Source: Magnetaquicoccus sp039908525 (GTDB lineage: Bacteria; Pseudomonadota; Magnetococcia; Magnetococcales; Magnetaquicoccaceae). From it: a stretch of 64,000 bases of DNA. The stretch covers positions 1-64,000 of the forward strand of contig JAMOAY010000008.1 in the NCBI GenBank assembly GCA_039908525.1, read 5' to 3'. Each line of letters begins with the position of its first letter. The first letter of the stretch is position 1. Positions 51,196 through 60,436 of this stretch are shown piece by piece. The notes under the pieces are model-generated. The model was not told where the DNA came from. It was given only the letters and a program-made list of their open reading frames with translations, and searched no databases. The position numbers were made by a program, and so were the translations under genes.

Positions 51196-54100
51196 ATGCG
51201 CTCTCTCCTCTCCGGCACCCTGACCCTCAAGCTCATCGCCCTGAGCGGTCTGTGGACGCTGGCGGTGGTTGGCTGCCTGGCAGTGACCGACTCCCTGTTC
51301 CTGGCCCTCGGGGTTTGGCTGGTTGGTCTGCTGTCGGTCGGTCTGTTTGCCCGTTCCCTCAGTCGTTCTCTGCTTCAACTGGCGGCCGCCATGACCGCCC
51401 TGGAAGAGGGGCTCGACCATCCCCCGTTGCCGGCCACCCGTAAAAACGAGATTGGCATGATGGTCGGTCGTTTTACCCGGTTGGTGCAGCGGCTACGCAA
51501 ACTGGAGAGGGAGCGACAGGAACGGGAAAATTCCCTTCTGGAACGGTTGACCGAATTGCAGATCCAACAGTCGGTTATCGATCACCACAGCATCCTCTCC
51601 TCCACCGACGCCAAGGGCACCATCCTCTCGGTCAACGATCTGTTTGTACGCATCTCCGGCTATTCCCGAGAGGAGCTGATCGGCAAAACCCACCGACTGG
51701 TCAACTCCGGCTATCATCCACCAGAACTCTTCCGGGATCTGTGGCGTACCATCAGCGCCGGTCAGGTCTGGCATGGAGAGATCAGAAACCGCACCAAAAA
51801 TGGCGGATATTACTGGGTCAGCGCCACCATGGTACCGTTTATCGGCGAGCAGGGCGTTCCGGTCCGCTACTATTCCGTGCGCACCGATATCAGTCAGCAG
51901 AAAGAGATGGAAGAGGCCATGGCACGCCAGAGCCGCTTCATGCACGGCATCGCCAACGCCATGGGTGAGGGGGTGTTTGCCCTGGATCTGCAGGGACGCT
52001 GCACCTTTCTGAACGCCACCGGCGAACAGCTGCTGGGCTGGAGATTTGAAGAACTGCAGGACCGCACCCTTCACGACCGCATCCATCACCGCCGCCTCGA
52101 TGGCAGCGTCGTCCCCATGGAGGCCTGTCCGGTCATGAACGCCCTGCGGGCCAAAAAGGGTTACCGTTCCGAAGCGCACAATTTTGTCCGCCACAATGGC
52201 GACCTGTTTCCTGTTGCCCTGGTCGCGGATCCCCTGCTGGACAAGCAGGGCCAGCTTACCGGATCGGTGTGGGTGTTCCAGGATATCTCCGAGAAAAAGC
52301 GGGTTGAATCCGCCTTGCAGGAGAGCGAACGCCGTCTGCGGGATATTGTGAGCAACGCCCACGAATTGATCTACAGCCTGGACCGTCACGGCGTGATCCA
52401 GTTCATTGCCCCCACGGTCCGTGATCTGTTGGGATATCAACCGGAGCGACTGCAACAGCGCCCTTTTTTTCACTTGCTGGACCTGGAGGATGTCGATCGA
52501 CATCAAACCGCCTTGCATTCGGTCCTGACCAATCGGGAGCCGGTGCGGGGTATGGAGTACCGCCTGCGACACGCCAACGGCCAAGAAAAATGGTTCCGCA
52601 GTTCCATCAGCCCGGTGCTGGATGATGACGGCCTGGTCGAAACGGTGGTGGGTATCGACTTTGACGTGACCGAGTTGCATCGGGTCAGTCGGCAGCTGCA
52701 AGCCAATGAAACCCGATTGCGCAACATCCTCGACAACACCCACGACATCATTCTCACGCTGCGCCGCGAGGGCATCATCAGCTTTGCAACCCCCAGCATC
52801 GCCCGTCACCTGGGACATGATCCCGTCCAGCTGACAGGCCGGCACATCGCGCTGCTGCTGCACTCCGAAGAGCTGGAACCCTTCCTGGCCGCTCTGGAGG
52901 AGACCTCCCGGGCCACCTACAGCCTGACCAACCGGGAATCCCGTTTCCTGGCCCATAACGGTAGCATCCACTGGTTGCGTTACTCCCTGACGCCGGTGGC
53001 CGACAGCGGGGAACGGGCGCCCAGCCTGGTCATGTCCGCCACCGATATCACCCATCAGAGACAGCAGGAGGAGGCGGTCCGAGCCTCGGAGGCGAAATTC
53101 CGTACCCTGTTCGAGTCCACCGGTGAAGGGGTTCTGTTGCTGGGAGAGCACGGTTTGATGGATTGCAACGAAAAGGCTGCCGAACTGCTCGGCTGCCGGG
53201 ATCGGGCGGATCTGTTGGGCCGTCCAATCCAGGAGTTCTGGCCAGAAACACAGCCCAATGGCACGCCCTCCCGCCTCCTGGCGGACACCCACCGCAACCG
53301 GGCTTTTGCGGATGGCTCCTACTCCTGCGAGTGGGTCTATCGCCTTGCCGATGGTCAGGGAGAGATCCCCACCGAGGTGTTGCTCACGGCACTGGCCCTG
53401 GAGGGAAAGCCAGTGCTGCAGATTGTGATCCGTGACATCACCACCCGCAAGGTCATGGAGGCCCAACTGCGCGCCGCCAAGGAGGCCGCCGAGTCCGCCA
53501 GCCAGGCCAAAGGGGCGTTTCTGGCCAACATGAGCCACGAAATCCGCACACCCATGAATGCCATCATCGGCTTGAGTCACCTGTGCCTGCAAACCCCGCT
53601 GACCGCACGGCAACAGGATTATGTACGCAAGGTACACAGCTCTGCCACCCATCTGCTACGGATCATCAATGATATCCTGGACTTTTCCAAGATTGATGCC
53701 GGACGGCTGGAGATGGAGTCCATCGAGTTCTCAATGGAGGAGATGTTGGGCAATGTAGCCTCCATCGTCTCGCTGCCGGCCCAGGACAAGCGGCTGGAGT
53801 TCCTCCTGGAGACTGCCGTGAACATTCCGGTCGGTCTGCTGGGCGATCCCTTGCGGCTGGGCCAGGTTCTGATCAATCTTTCCAACAATGCCATCAAGTT
53901 TACCGAACACGGTGAGGTCGCCATCCTCACCGAACTGTTGGATGAGCGTGATGCAGGAGTGCGGCTGCAATTTACCGTACGGGATACCGGTATTGGCATG
54001 ACCCAGGCGCAACAACAGGAGCTGTTCCAGCCATTCACCCAGGCCGACTCTTCGATCACCCGCAAATTTGGCGGTACAGGACTGGGGTTGACCATTTCCA

Positions 54101-55776
54101 AGCGGCTGGTCGAAATGATGGGGGGCACCATCCGGGTAGAGAGCACGCCCGGCGCCGGTTCCCGCTTCACGTTTGACGTTACCCTGAGTGTTACCGGTCG
54201 CCGGCAGGCCAAAGCGCTGATTCCTCCCACGGAGTTGCGGGGCATGAAAATCCTGGTGGTGGATGACAACGAGAGCGCGTGCACCATACTCGCCCGCTAT
54301 CTGACCTCTCTTACATTCTGGGTCACCTGTGTCCGGCGTGGAGAGGAGGCGCTCCGGGCCGTCCAGGAGGCCGATGGGGGTGGGGATCCGTTTGCCGTGG
54401 TGATCATGGATTGCCAGATGGAGGGTATGGATGGCATGACGGCCGCCACCCAGTTACGCAACACCCTGGCGTTGAACCACCCTCCCCGCCTGATCATGAC
54501 CACGGCCGGGGATGACCTTTTCCTTAAACAGGCGGCTCAAGAGCTTGGTGTCCATGGCTGGCTGCTCAAACCTGTCACCCGGCATCTGCTGTTTGACACC
54601 ATGCTGGGCGTCTTTACCGACACTCTTGAACGGGCCAAGCACGACCCATTCCCCCCCGCCGGCCGACCGGATGACCGTACCCAACTGTCCGGGGCCAGAA
54701 TTTTGCTGGTCGAGGACAACGAACTCAACCAGCAGGTGGCACGGGAACTTCTGGAGCAGGCCCATGTCACACTCCTGTTGGCGAACAATGGCCAACAGGC
54801 GATCGAACTGATCCAGAAGGAGGCCCTGGACGGGGTGTTGATGGATCTGCACATGCCGGTCATGGATGGTTTGACGGCCACCCGGTTGATTCGCCAGGAG
54901 GCACGTTTCGACCAACTGCCCATTCTTGCCATGACGGCCAATGCCATGTCGGGCGACCGGGAGGAGTGTCTGGCTGCAGGCATGCAGGATCATGTTGTCA
55001 AACCCATTGATCCCGACAAGATGTTTGCCACCCTCTCCCGCTGGATTCGACCGGCTGCGGCACGGACACGCCCGGAGGGAGAGGATGCCCCTCCCCTCCC
55101 CACCGGAATGCTGCCTCCCCGCTCCCCGGCGCCATTGACCACCGCCATTCCGACAATCCCCGGGCTGGACACCCAAACGGGCGTGCAATACATGGGCGGC
55201 AACCTCCAAAACTATCTGGGCCTGCTGGCCAAGTTTCGCGCCAATCAGGGCGATGCGGTCACCGCCATCCGCCATGCCCTGGCCACCCAGGATCAGCCCG
55301 TGGCAGAACGTCTGGCCCACACCCTGAAGGGCATTGCCGCCACCATAGGCGCCTGCACCCTGCAGCGCAAAAGCGAAGCCCTGGAATCCGCGATCCGGCA
55401 GAGGAAAGAACCCGCGCAGATCCAGATGCAGCTGCAAGAGACTTCCGATGCGTTGGCGGCACTCTGCACAGCTCTGGAAGAAGTGTTGCCCAGGCTATCT
55501 CCGCAATCCTGTGCAACGATCCGCACAGAGGCGAGCGCGGAGGAGATTGCCCAACGCGACGCCCTGCTGATCCACGCCTTCCAGCAGCTGTCGGAATATG
55601 ATACCGCCGTCGAAGAGACGGTGGCGGCACTGCGTACCGATCATCTCACGCAGACCATGCTGGGCTGGATCATTGCCATGGAAAAACAGATTGCGCGCTA
55701 TGATTTTGAAGGGGCAATGGCCACTCTGCAGCAGTGTGCCAACACCCTGGAGATTGATTTGACGGCCTCTCCATGA
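51196..55776 (+). CDS. Hybrid histidine kinase: 5 PAS, HK, 2 REC, Hpt
   Basis: A 1526-residue membrane sensor. Two membrane helices (about 9-50) have almost no periplasmic loop, followed by a HAMP-like region (50-105). Five PAS-type modules span about 125-755, the middle ones with PAC-like tails (YSVRTDISQQ, VWVFQDISEKK, IDFDVTELHR, SATDITHQRQ, VIRDITTRK). The HisKA box SHEIRTPMNAIIG has the phospho-His at 781. The ATPase domain follows (N-box NLSNNAIKFTEHG; GTGLGLTISKRLVEMMGG). REC1 has its acceptor at Asp1072 (VVIMDCQMEGMDGM), REC2 at Asp1217 (GVLMDLHMPVMDG). An Hpt domain ends it (His1375 in LAHTLKG). A multistep phosphorelay is therefore contained in one chain. The next gene is a response-regulator phosphatase, a likely output. 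Confidence 0.92.
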   Translation: MRSLLSGTLTLKLIALSGLWTLAVVGCLAVTDSLFLALGVWLVGLLSVGLFARSLSRSLLQLAAAMTALEEGLDHPPLPATRKNEIGMMVGRFTRLVQRLRKLERERQERENSLLERLTELQIQQSVIDHHSILSSTDAKGTILSVNDLFVRISGYSREELIGKTHRLVNSGYHPPELFRDLWRTISAGQVWHGEIRNRTKNGGYYWVSATMVPFIGEQGVPVRYYSVRTDISQQKEMEEAMARQSRFMHGIANAMGEGVFALDLQGRCTFLNATGEQLLGWRFEELQDRTLHDRIHHRRLDGSVVPMEACPVMNALRAKKGYRSEAHNFVRHNGDLFPVALVADPLLDKQGQLTGSVWVFQDISEKKRVESALQESERRLRDIVSNAHELIYSLDRHGVIQFIAPTVRDLLGYQPERLQQRPFFHLLDLEDVDRHQTALHSVLTNREPVRGMEYRLRHANGQEKWFRSSISPVLDDDGLVETVVGIDFDVTELHRVSRQLQANETRLRNILDNTHDIILTLRREGIISFATPSIARHLGHDPVQLTGRHIALLLHSEELEPFLAALEETSRATYSLTNRESRFLAHNGSIHWLRYSLTPVADSGERAPSLVMSATDITHQRQQEEAVRASEAKFRTLFESTGEGVLLLGEHGLMDCNEKAAELLGCRDRADLLGRPIQEFWPETQPNGTPSRLLADTHRNRAFADGSYSCEWVYRLADGQGEIPTEVLLTALALEGKPVLQIVIRDITTRKVMEAQLRAAKEAAESASQAKGAFLANMSHEIRTPMNAIIGLSHLCLQTPLTARQQDYVRKVHSSATHLLRIINDILDFSKIDAGRLEMESIEFSMEEMLGNVASIVSLPAQDKRLEFLLETAVNIPVGLLGDPLRLGQVLINLSNNAIKFTEHGEVAILTELLDERDAGVRLQFTVRDTGIGMTQAQQQELFQPFTQADSSITRKFGGTGLGLTISKRLVEMMGGTIRVESTPGAGSRFTFDVTLSVTGRRQAKALIPPTELRGMKILVVDDNESACTILARYLTSLTFWVTCVRRGEEALRAVQEADGGGDPFAVVIMDCQMEGMDGMTAATQLRNTLALNHPPRLIMTTAGDDLFLKQAAQELGVHGWLLKPVTRHLLFDTMLGVFTDTLERAKHDPFPPAGRPDDRTQLSGARILLVEDNELNQQVARELLEQAHVTLLLANNGQQAIELIQKEALDGVLMDLHMPVMDGLTATRLIRQEARFDQLPILAMTANAMSGDREECLAAGMQDHVVKPIDPDKMFATLSRWIRPAAARTRPEGEDAPPLPTGMLPPRSPAPLTTAIPTIPGLDTQTGVQYMGGNLQNYLGLLAKFRANQGDAVTAIRHALATQDQPVAERLAHTLKGIAATIGACTLQRKSEALESAIRQRKEPAQIQMQLQETSDALAALCTALEEVLPRLSPQSCATIRTEASAEEIAQRDALLIHAFQQLSEYDTAVEETVAALRTDHLTQTMLGWIIAMEKQIARYDFEGAMATLQQCANTLEIDLTASP

Positions 55777-55885
55777 CGCTCATCCACCCGCATCCGCTGG
55801 AAGCAGAAGGCATGACATCCAGTACGACCCTCCGCCCCTGCAAGCCGAGGCAGATATAAACCATCCAGCCGTGGAGCCGTGCAAC

Positions 55886-57022
55886 ATGTCTCTCAAACAA
55901 CCTTTCAAACCCGTTATCCTGGTCGTGGATGATACACCGGAAAATATCGATGTCCTGAAAGGCGCCCTGACACCCACCTACACCATCAGACCGGCCACCA
56001 GCGGCCAGCTGGCCCTGAAAATGGCCGACATTCAACCCCAACCCGATCTGATCCTGCTGGATATCATGATGCCGGAGATGGATGGGTATGAAGTCTGCCG
56101 CCGTCTGAAAGCCCAGGCAGCCACCCGAAACATTCCGGTCATCTTCGTGACGGCCCGATCCAGAGAAGCCGATGAGCTGCAGGGTTTGCAACTGGGCGCT
56201 GTGGACTACATCACCAAACCCTTCAGTGTGCCAATCGTGCAATCCAGGGTTAAAACCCACCTGGCCCTGCAGGCCGCCACACAAAAACTCGCCCAACAGA
56301 ACAAGCATCTGATGGACGAGCGGGCCATCATCGAGGGTATCCTGCTCAAAATGCGTCATGCGGATGTTTTTCACCCGGAGCATCTGCGCTGTATTGTCTC
56401 TCCGGTTGAAACCACGGCGGGGGATCTTTTGCTGTCCGCTGTCACACCCGATGGCAGGCAGTTGATCCTGTTGGGTGATTTTACCGGACATGGCCTTCCG
56501 GCAGCCATCGGTGGCCCTCTGATCACCTACATTCTGCACGATCTGGCCGCACGCAACGCCCCGGCCCAGGCCATCTTTTCCACCATCAATGGCCAACTGT
56601 GCGCCCGACTGCCGACCGGGCTGTTCCTTGCGGCGTCTCTGGTTGAAATCGATCCGGACAGACAGGGCGGGGTGTTGTGGAACGCCGGGCTTCCAGACGG
56701 CCTGTTGGTCCAGCAGGGCAGCCTCACCCAACCGTTTCCCTCCCGCTTGCCACCGTTGGGGATTGTTGAAAATCTGGATTTCATCTCGACCGCCGCCCCC
56801 CTCACCCTCGCAGAGGGTGACCGACTTTATCTCTTTTCCGATGGTGTCATCGAAGCCTGCTCCCCACGGGGTGACATGTTCGGCATGGCGCGTCTGCAAC
56901 CCTTCCTGCTGGCGGCCAGTCAAGACCACCACCCCCTGGAGCAGGTGTTGACCCTGTTAACCGAGCACACCGGCAAAAGCACCTTTGAAGATGATATTAC
57001 ATTGGTAGAGATCCGGATATGA
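55886..57022 (+). CDS. Response regulator with PP2C/SpoIIE phosphatase output
   Basis: A 378-residue protein. The receiver domain (about 10-125) has the acidic pair in VVDDT, the acceptor Asp59 in LILLDIMMPEMDG and Lys in YITKPF. A coiled-coil linker (about 130-165) leads to a PP2C-like phosphatase (about 170-378) with VETTAGDLLL, LGDFTGHGLPAAIGG, LYLFSDGVIEA and FEDDITLVEI, carrying the metal aspartates. This is the RsbU/RssB-like class that dephosphorylates partner-switch proteins. ATG 55886 (GGAG nine bases upstream) was chosen over GTG 55871. It lies 109 bp after the hybrid kinase and is probably its target. No anti-sigma antagonist is encoded beside it. Confidence 0.9.
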   Translation: MSLKQPFKPVILVVDDTPENIDVLKGALTPTYTIRPATSGQLALKMADIQPQPDLILLDIMMPEMDGYEVCRRLKAQAATRNIPVIFVTARSREADELQGLQLGAVDYITKPFSVPIVQSRVKTHLALQAATQKLAQQNKHLMDERAIIEGILLKMRHADVFHPEHLRCIVSPVETTAGDLLLSAVTPDGRQLILLGDFTGHGLPAAIGGPLITYILHDLAARNAPAQAIFSTINGQLCARLPTGLFLAASLVEIDPDRQGGVLWNAGLPDGLLVQQGSLTQPFPSRLPPLGIVENLDFISTAAPLTLAEGDRLYLFSDGVIEACSPRGDMFGMARLQPFLLAASQDHHPLEQVLTLLTEHTGKSTFEDDITLVEIRI

Positions 57023-57142
57023 GACCCGGAGATCGGCGCCTTCCCCCCTGTGCAAACCCTGGCGGATATGGTACCTTGCAGGCAGGTGGAGGGCGTGTGA
57101 AGGTCCGTGGCCCTCTGTAACAACCGACCCAGGAGACCTCTG

Positions 57143-57361
57143 ATGCCCAACTCCCCCATCGCTGCCGAGCTCGCTGCCGGTCAGCACCATGTCTGCCGGT
57201 GTGGCCTGAGTGCCAACCAGCCCCATTGCGACGGCTCCCATCAGAATACCCGGTTCACCCCCGTGGCCATCACATTGGACAAACCGGCAGAGGTGTATGT
57301 GTGCCGGTGCAACAAAACAGCCGCCCCGCCCTACTGCGACGGCTCCCATCAACACCCCTGA
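57143..57361 (+). CDS. Tandem CDGSH iron-sulfur protein
   Basis: A 72-residue protein consisting of two CDGSH zinc-finger-like units, each binding a 2Fe-2S cluster through three Cys and one His: VCRCGLSANQPHCDGSH (about 21-36) and VCRCNKTAAPPYCDGSH (about 53-69). ATG 57143 has AGGAG seven bases upstream; the frame open from 57107 lacks support. Such small proteins are linked to redox sensing or iron-sulfur homeostasis. Partner proteins are unknown. Confidence 0.9.
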   Translation: MPNSPIAAELAAGQHHVCRCGLSANQPHCDGSHQNTRFTPVAITLDKPAEVYVCRCNKTAAPPYCDGSHQHP

Positions 57362-57388
57362 CGCCTCCCGACACGGCGGGTGACGAAG

Positions 57389-57434
57389 AACCGATATCGG
57401 ACGGTTGGCCTGTCGAGGCCAACCGGCGTCGGTT
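57389..57434. terminator. Composite hairpin between convergent genes
   Basis: Perfect nine-pair stem CGGTTGGCC/GGCCAACCG (57402-57425, loop TGTCGA), nested inside an outer six-pair stem AACCGA/TCGGTT (57389-57394 with 57429-57434). It lies between the CDGSH gene (plus) and bcp (minus), so it could end transcription in both directions. No U-run is present, so the call as intrinsic terminator is tentative. Confidence 0.4.
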
Positions 57435-57447
57435 GTGCCCCACATCC

Positions 57448-57921
57448 CTACGCGACTGCATCCGTACGGAGATCGTTCAGAACCTTCATGCCGTGGCCCG
57501 CCGTTTTGACCGAGCGGTAGACCTTTTTCACGGTACCATCGGCCCCCACCACAAAGGTGGTACGGACAATCCCCATGCTGGTCTTTCCATAGTTGGTTTT
57601 TTCCTGCCAGACCCCAAACCCGTTGCACAGTTCGCCACCTTCATCGCTCAACAGGGTGAAGGAGAGTCCCTCTTTGAGACAAAAACGGCCATGAGAGGCC
57701 ACCGAATCCTTGGAAATGCCGATCACCGTCATGCCCAGGGTGGCAAAATCGGTCTGCAATGCCTGGAAATCATTGGCCTCCACCGTACAGCCTGGGGTGC
57801 AGTCCCTGGGGTAGAAATAGATCACCCCCCCCTGAGGCCCCAACCGCGTCAGCAACGGCGCCACCACGCCGTGCTGATCCGGCACCGACACATCGGGAAC
57901 CACCGCTCCGACCTCCAACAT
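57448..57921 (-). CDS. bcp: Thioredoxin-dependent thiol peroxidase (peroxiredoxin Q/Bcp)
   Basis: A 157-residue peroxiredoxin that reduces hydrogen peroxide and alkyl hydroperoxides using thioredoxin. The peroxidatic Cys and its pair are in YPRDCTPGCTVEANDF (Cys about 41 and 45, the Cys-x4-Cys of the BCP class). The conserved Arg is in GIVRTTFVVGADG. The length is standard. The gene is convergent with the CDGSH gene; trxA lies elsewhere in the window at 21489. Confidence 0.93.
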   Translation of the reverse strand: MLEVGAVVPDVSVPDQHGVVAPLLTRLGPQGGVIYFYPRDCTPGCTVEANDFQALQTDFATLGMTVIGISKDSVASHGRFCLKEGLSFTLLSDEGGELCNGFGVWQEKTNYGKTSMGIVRTTFVVGADGTVKKVYRSVKTAGHGMKVLNDLRTDAVA

Positions 57922-58136
57922 GGTTGTATCCTCCCCATCTGAAAGATTTCATCCGTTCCGCCTACACCTTTCATTGTACCACGAAACAGGCTTGCCACAA
58001 TCCCCCAACCACCGCACGGCCAATTCTCCCCCTTCCCTGCCGTGGGAAATGGTGCTACAAGGCTGATTGGCTGCTCTGTGGTCCGTCTGGAACCGTTTAC
58101 CGGACAGCTTTGGAATTCCGACAAGGGGGGGTGAAG

Positions 58137-59132
58137 ATGGGTCAACACAACAGGCCAGGGACAAAAGACTCGGCACACGGGGCGTTGCAAAGTTCGCGGA
58201 CGCCATCTACTCCCTCGCGCATGCTGGCAAGAGAGGCTTCCCGGTTGGCCCTGTGCGGCCTGCTGGCGGTGTTGTCTGGTGGCTGCGTGGTTGCCACCAC
58301 ATCACACATGGTCTCGGCTCCAGCCCCGGTCGTCATGACGCCCTACAACCCGGAAACGGTGATCTATCTGGAAGGAGACCACACCCCCTACTACGAACGC
58401 TATCATCCCGAATATGGTTTTGTGTACGTCACCCATGTGAATGGCTGGTGGGTTGACCCCTGGGGCAGGCGCATGATGCGCGGTCACTGGCACATGCACC
58501 ACCCTCCACAGAATGCCTTCCGGCATCGTCATCCGCTCCACCATATCGGCCACAACGGTCACGGTCGGCTGCATCGTGAGGTTATCGAGCGGCGGAGGCA
58601 TCATGCTGCTCCACCTCATGCAGAGACCGAAAGATCGCCCACGCACCGAAACACCCAGCCCGCTCAGGAGCACTCCACCCCGGTGCACAAACCCGATACA
58701 CAGCTGCACCCGACCCGACCAGCACCGCCGCGTCGCCATGGCGGGCAACCCCATGCCCAACCCGCTCAGGAGCGCCCAACCCCGATGCACAAGCCCGATG
58801 TACAGGCGCAACCCACCCAGCCGGAGCGACCACATCGCCACGGCGGGCAACCCGATACCCAGCCCGCTCAGGAGCACCCAACCCCGATGCACAAGCCCGG
58901 CGCACAGGCGCAACCAGCCCAACCAGGGCAACCGCATCGTCATGGTGGGCAACCGTCTCCCGGACCGGATTCCCCCCCTCAAACCGGCCAGCCTGCGCCA
59001 CAGGCCCAGCAGCCACAACGGGCACCGGCCACACAGAAAGCCCAATGCGCACCCAATGCCCAGGAAGCGGAGCGGCAGGGCCTCCCTCTCTGCAACAGTT
59101 CTGACCCCCGATCTGGCGGTCGTTCGCGGTAA
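58137..59132 (+). CDS. His/Pro/Gln-rich probable lipoprotein with 34-residue repeats
   Basis: A 331-residue protein. A signal-like segment (about 31-50) ends in LSGGC, a near-lipobox. Residues 60-130 hold a compact domain with LEGDHTPYYERYHPEYGFVY and VNGWWVDPWG, followed by a His-rich stretch (GHWHMHHPP, HHIGHNGHGRLH) that could bind metal ions. Three tandem 34-residue units (58632-58937) rich in Pro, Gln and His follow, then a proline-rich tail with two cysteines. The ATG 58137 has GGGGGG upstream; an ATG at 58221 nearer the hydrophobic core is an alternative. Family not recognised; an envelope metal-binding or cell-wall protein is an inference. Confidence 0.6.
   Translation: MGQHNRPGTKDSAHGALQSSRTPSTPSRMLAREASRLALCGLLAVLSGGCVVATTSHMVSAPAPVVMTPYNPETVIYLEGDHTPYYERYHPEYGFVYVTHVNGWWVDPWGRRMMRGHWHMHHPPQNAFRHRHPLHHIGHNGHGRLHREVIERRRHHAAPPHAETERSPTHRNTQPAQEHSTPVHKPDTQLHPTRPAPPRRHGGQPHAQPAQERPTPMHKPDVQAQPTQPERPHRHGGQPDTQPAQEHPTPMHKPGAQAQPAQPGQPHRHGGQPSPGPDSPPQTGQPAPQAQQPQRAPATQKAQCAPNAQEAERQGLPLCNSSDPRSGGRSR
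58632..58937 (+). repeat. Three tandem 102-bp coding repeats
   Basis: Units start at 58632, 58734 and 58836; a partial fourth begins at 58938. Each encodes a 34-residue block containing QPAQE and MHKPD-like motifs. The second and third units are very similar at DNA level, pointing to recent duplication; the first has diverged. Confidence 0.85.
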
Positions 59133-59155
59133 CGTGACGCAATGGAGAGTTTCCT

Positions 59156-60400
59156 GTGACATGGCACAGTCTGCTTGGCTTTTTTACCCTGGCGGCCATC
59201 GCGTGGCTGTGCAGTGAGAACCGCCGGCGGATCCCCCTGCGGCCAGTGCTGGCTGGACTCGGTCTGCAGCTCATCCTTGGTTGGATGCTGCTGACCGTCC
59301 CTGGTTTTAAGAGGTTTTTCATACTGCTGAACGAGGGAATCTCCTCCCTGGAACAGGCCACCGCCCAGGGGACAGCCTTTGTGTTCGGTTATTTGGGCAG
59401 CGGACCGCTGCCTTTCGCCGAAACCAAGCTCGGAGCCAGCTACATCCTGGCTTTTCGGGCCCTGCCCATGGTGCTGGTGGTGAGCGCCCTGGCCGCGCTG
59501 CTCTTCCACTGGCGGGTACTGCCCTGGATCGTGCGGGGCTTTTCCCGTCTGCTGCAACACACCATGGGGATTGGCGGCGCCCTGGGTCTGTCGGCTGCTG
59601 CCACCATTTTTGTCGGCATGGTGGAGGCACCCTTGCTGATTCGGCCCTATCTGAAAGAGATGACCCGCAGCGAACTGTTCGGGGTGATGGCCACCGGCAT
59701 GGCCACCATCGCCGGCACCATGATGGTGATCTATGCCGCCATCCTGGGACCGGTGATCCCCGATGCCATGGGGCATATCATGATCGCTTCTCTGTTGAGC
59801 GCACCCGCCGGCTTGACCGTGGCCATGATCATGGTCCCGGAGACGGCCTCGCCCACCACCGGACGGTTCACGAACCTGCAGCCGGCCAGAAACAGCATGG
59901 AGGCCATCACCCAGGGAACCCTGGACGGTATCGGTCTGCTCATCAATATCATCGCATTCCTGATCGTCCTGGTGGCTCTGGTGGCTCTGGCCAACCAACT
60001 GCTGGCCCTGTTGCCAAGCTGGGGCGATGCGCCCCTGACGCTGCAGCGTCTGTTCGGCTGGCTCCTGGCCCCTCTGACCTGGCTGATCGGCATCCCCTGG
60101 AGCGAGGCACAGGTGGCCGGTTCCCTGATGGGTGAGAAGACGGTTCTCAATGAGTTGATCGCCTACCTGGATCTGGCTCAACTGCCGGAAGGTGCGTTGA
60201 GCCCCCGTTCCCGGTTGATCATGACCTATGCCCTGTGTGGCTTTGCCAATTTTGGCAGCCTGGGCATCATGCTGGGGGGACTTGGCAGTATGGTGCCTGA
60301 ACGTCAGAAAGAGATTGCGGAGTTGGGCATGCGTGCCATCCTGGCCGGCACGCTGGCCACCCTGATGACCGGGGCCGTGTTGGGCATCTATTATGGGTGA
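59156..60400 (+). CDS. Concentrative nucleoside transporter (NupC/CNT family)
   Basis: A 414-residue inner-membrane transporter with about ten hydrophobic helices. CNT-family hallmarks are GTAFVFGYLGSGPLPF, ALPMVLVVSALAALLFHWRVLPWIVRGF, FVGMVEAPLLIRPYLKEMTRSELF, GMATIAGTMMVIYAAIL, MVPETASPTTG, and the C-terminal YALCGFANFGSLGIMLGGLGSMVPER. It imports nucleosides with H+ or Na+. The GTG start 59156 follows GGAG; no closer ATG is in frame. Similar proteins in bacteria without other salvage genes nearby are common. Confidence 0.9.
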   Translation: MTWHSLLGFFTLAAIAWLCSENRRRIPLRPVLAGLGLQLILGWMLLTVPGFKRFFILLNEGISSLEQATAQGTAFVFGYLGSGPLPFAETKLGASYILAFRALPMVLVVSALAALLFHWRVLPWIVRGFSRLLQHTMGIGGALGLSAAATIFVGMVEAPLLIRPYLKEMTRSELFGVMATGMATIAGTMMVIYAAILGPVIPDAMGHIMIASLLSAPAGLTVAMIMVPETASPTTGRFTNLQPARNSMEAITQGTLDGIGLLINIIAFLIVLVALVALANQLLALLPSWGDAPLTLQRLFGWLLAPLTWLIGIPWSEAQVAGSLMGEKTVLNELIAYLDLAQLPEGALSPRSRLIMTYALCGFANFGSLGIMLGGLGSMVPERQKEIAELGMRAILAGTLATLMTGAVLGIYYG

Positions 60401-60436
60401 ACTCCCTGGCGGGGGCGGCACTGTGGAACACCACCG

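Noticed and set aside
51493..53652. 719-residue minus-strand frame
   Set aside because: Shadow of the hybrid histidine kinase PAS region.
58632..58937. Possible CRISPR-like array
   Set aside because: The 102-bp units are adjacent without spacers and stay in one coding frame.
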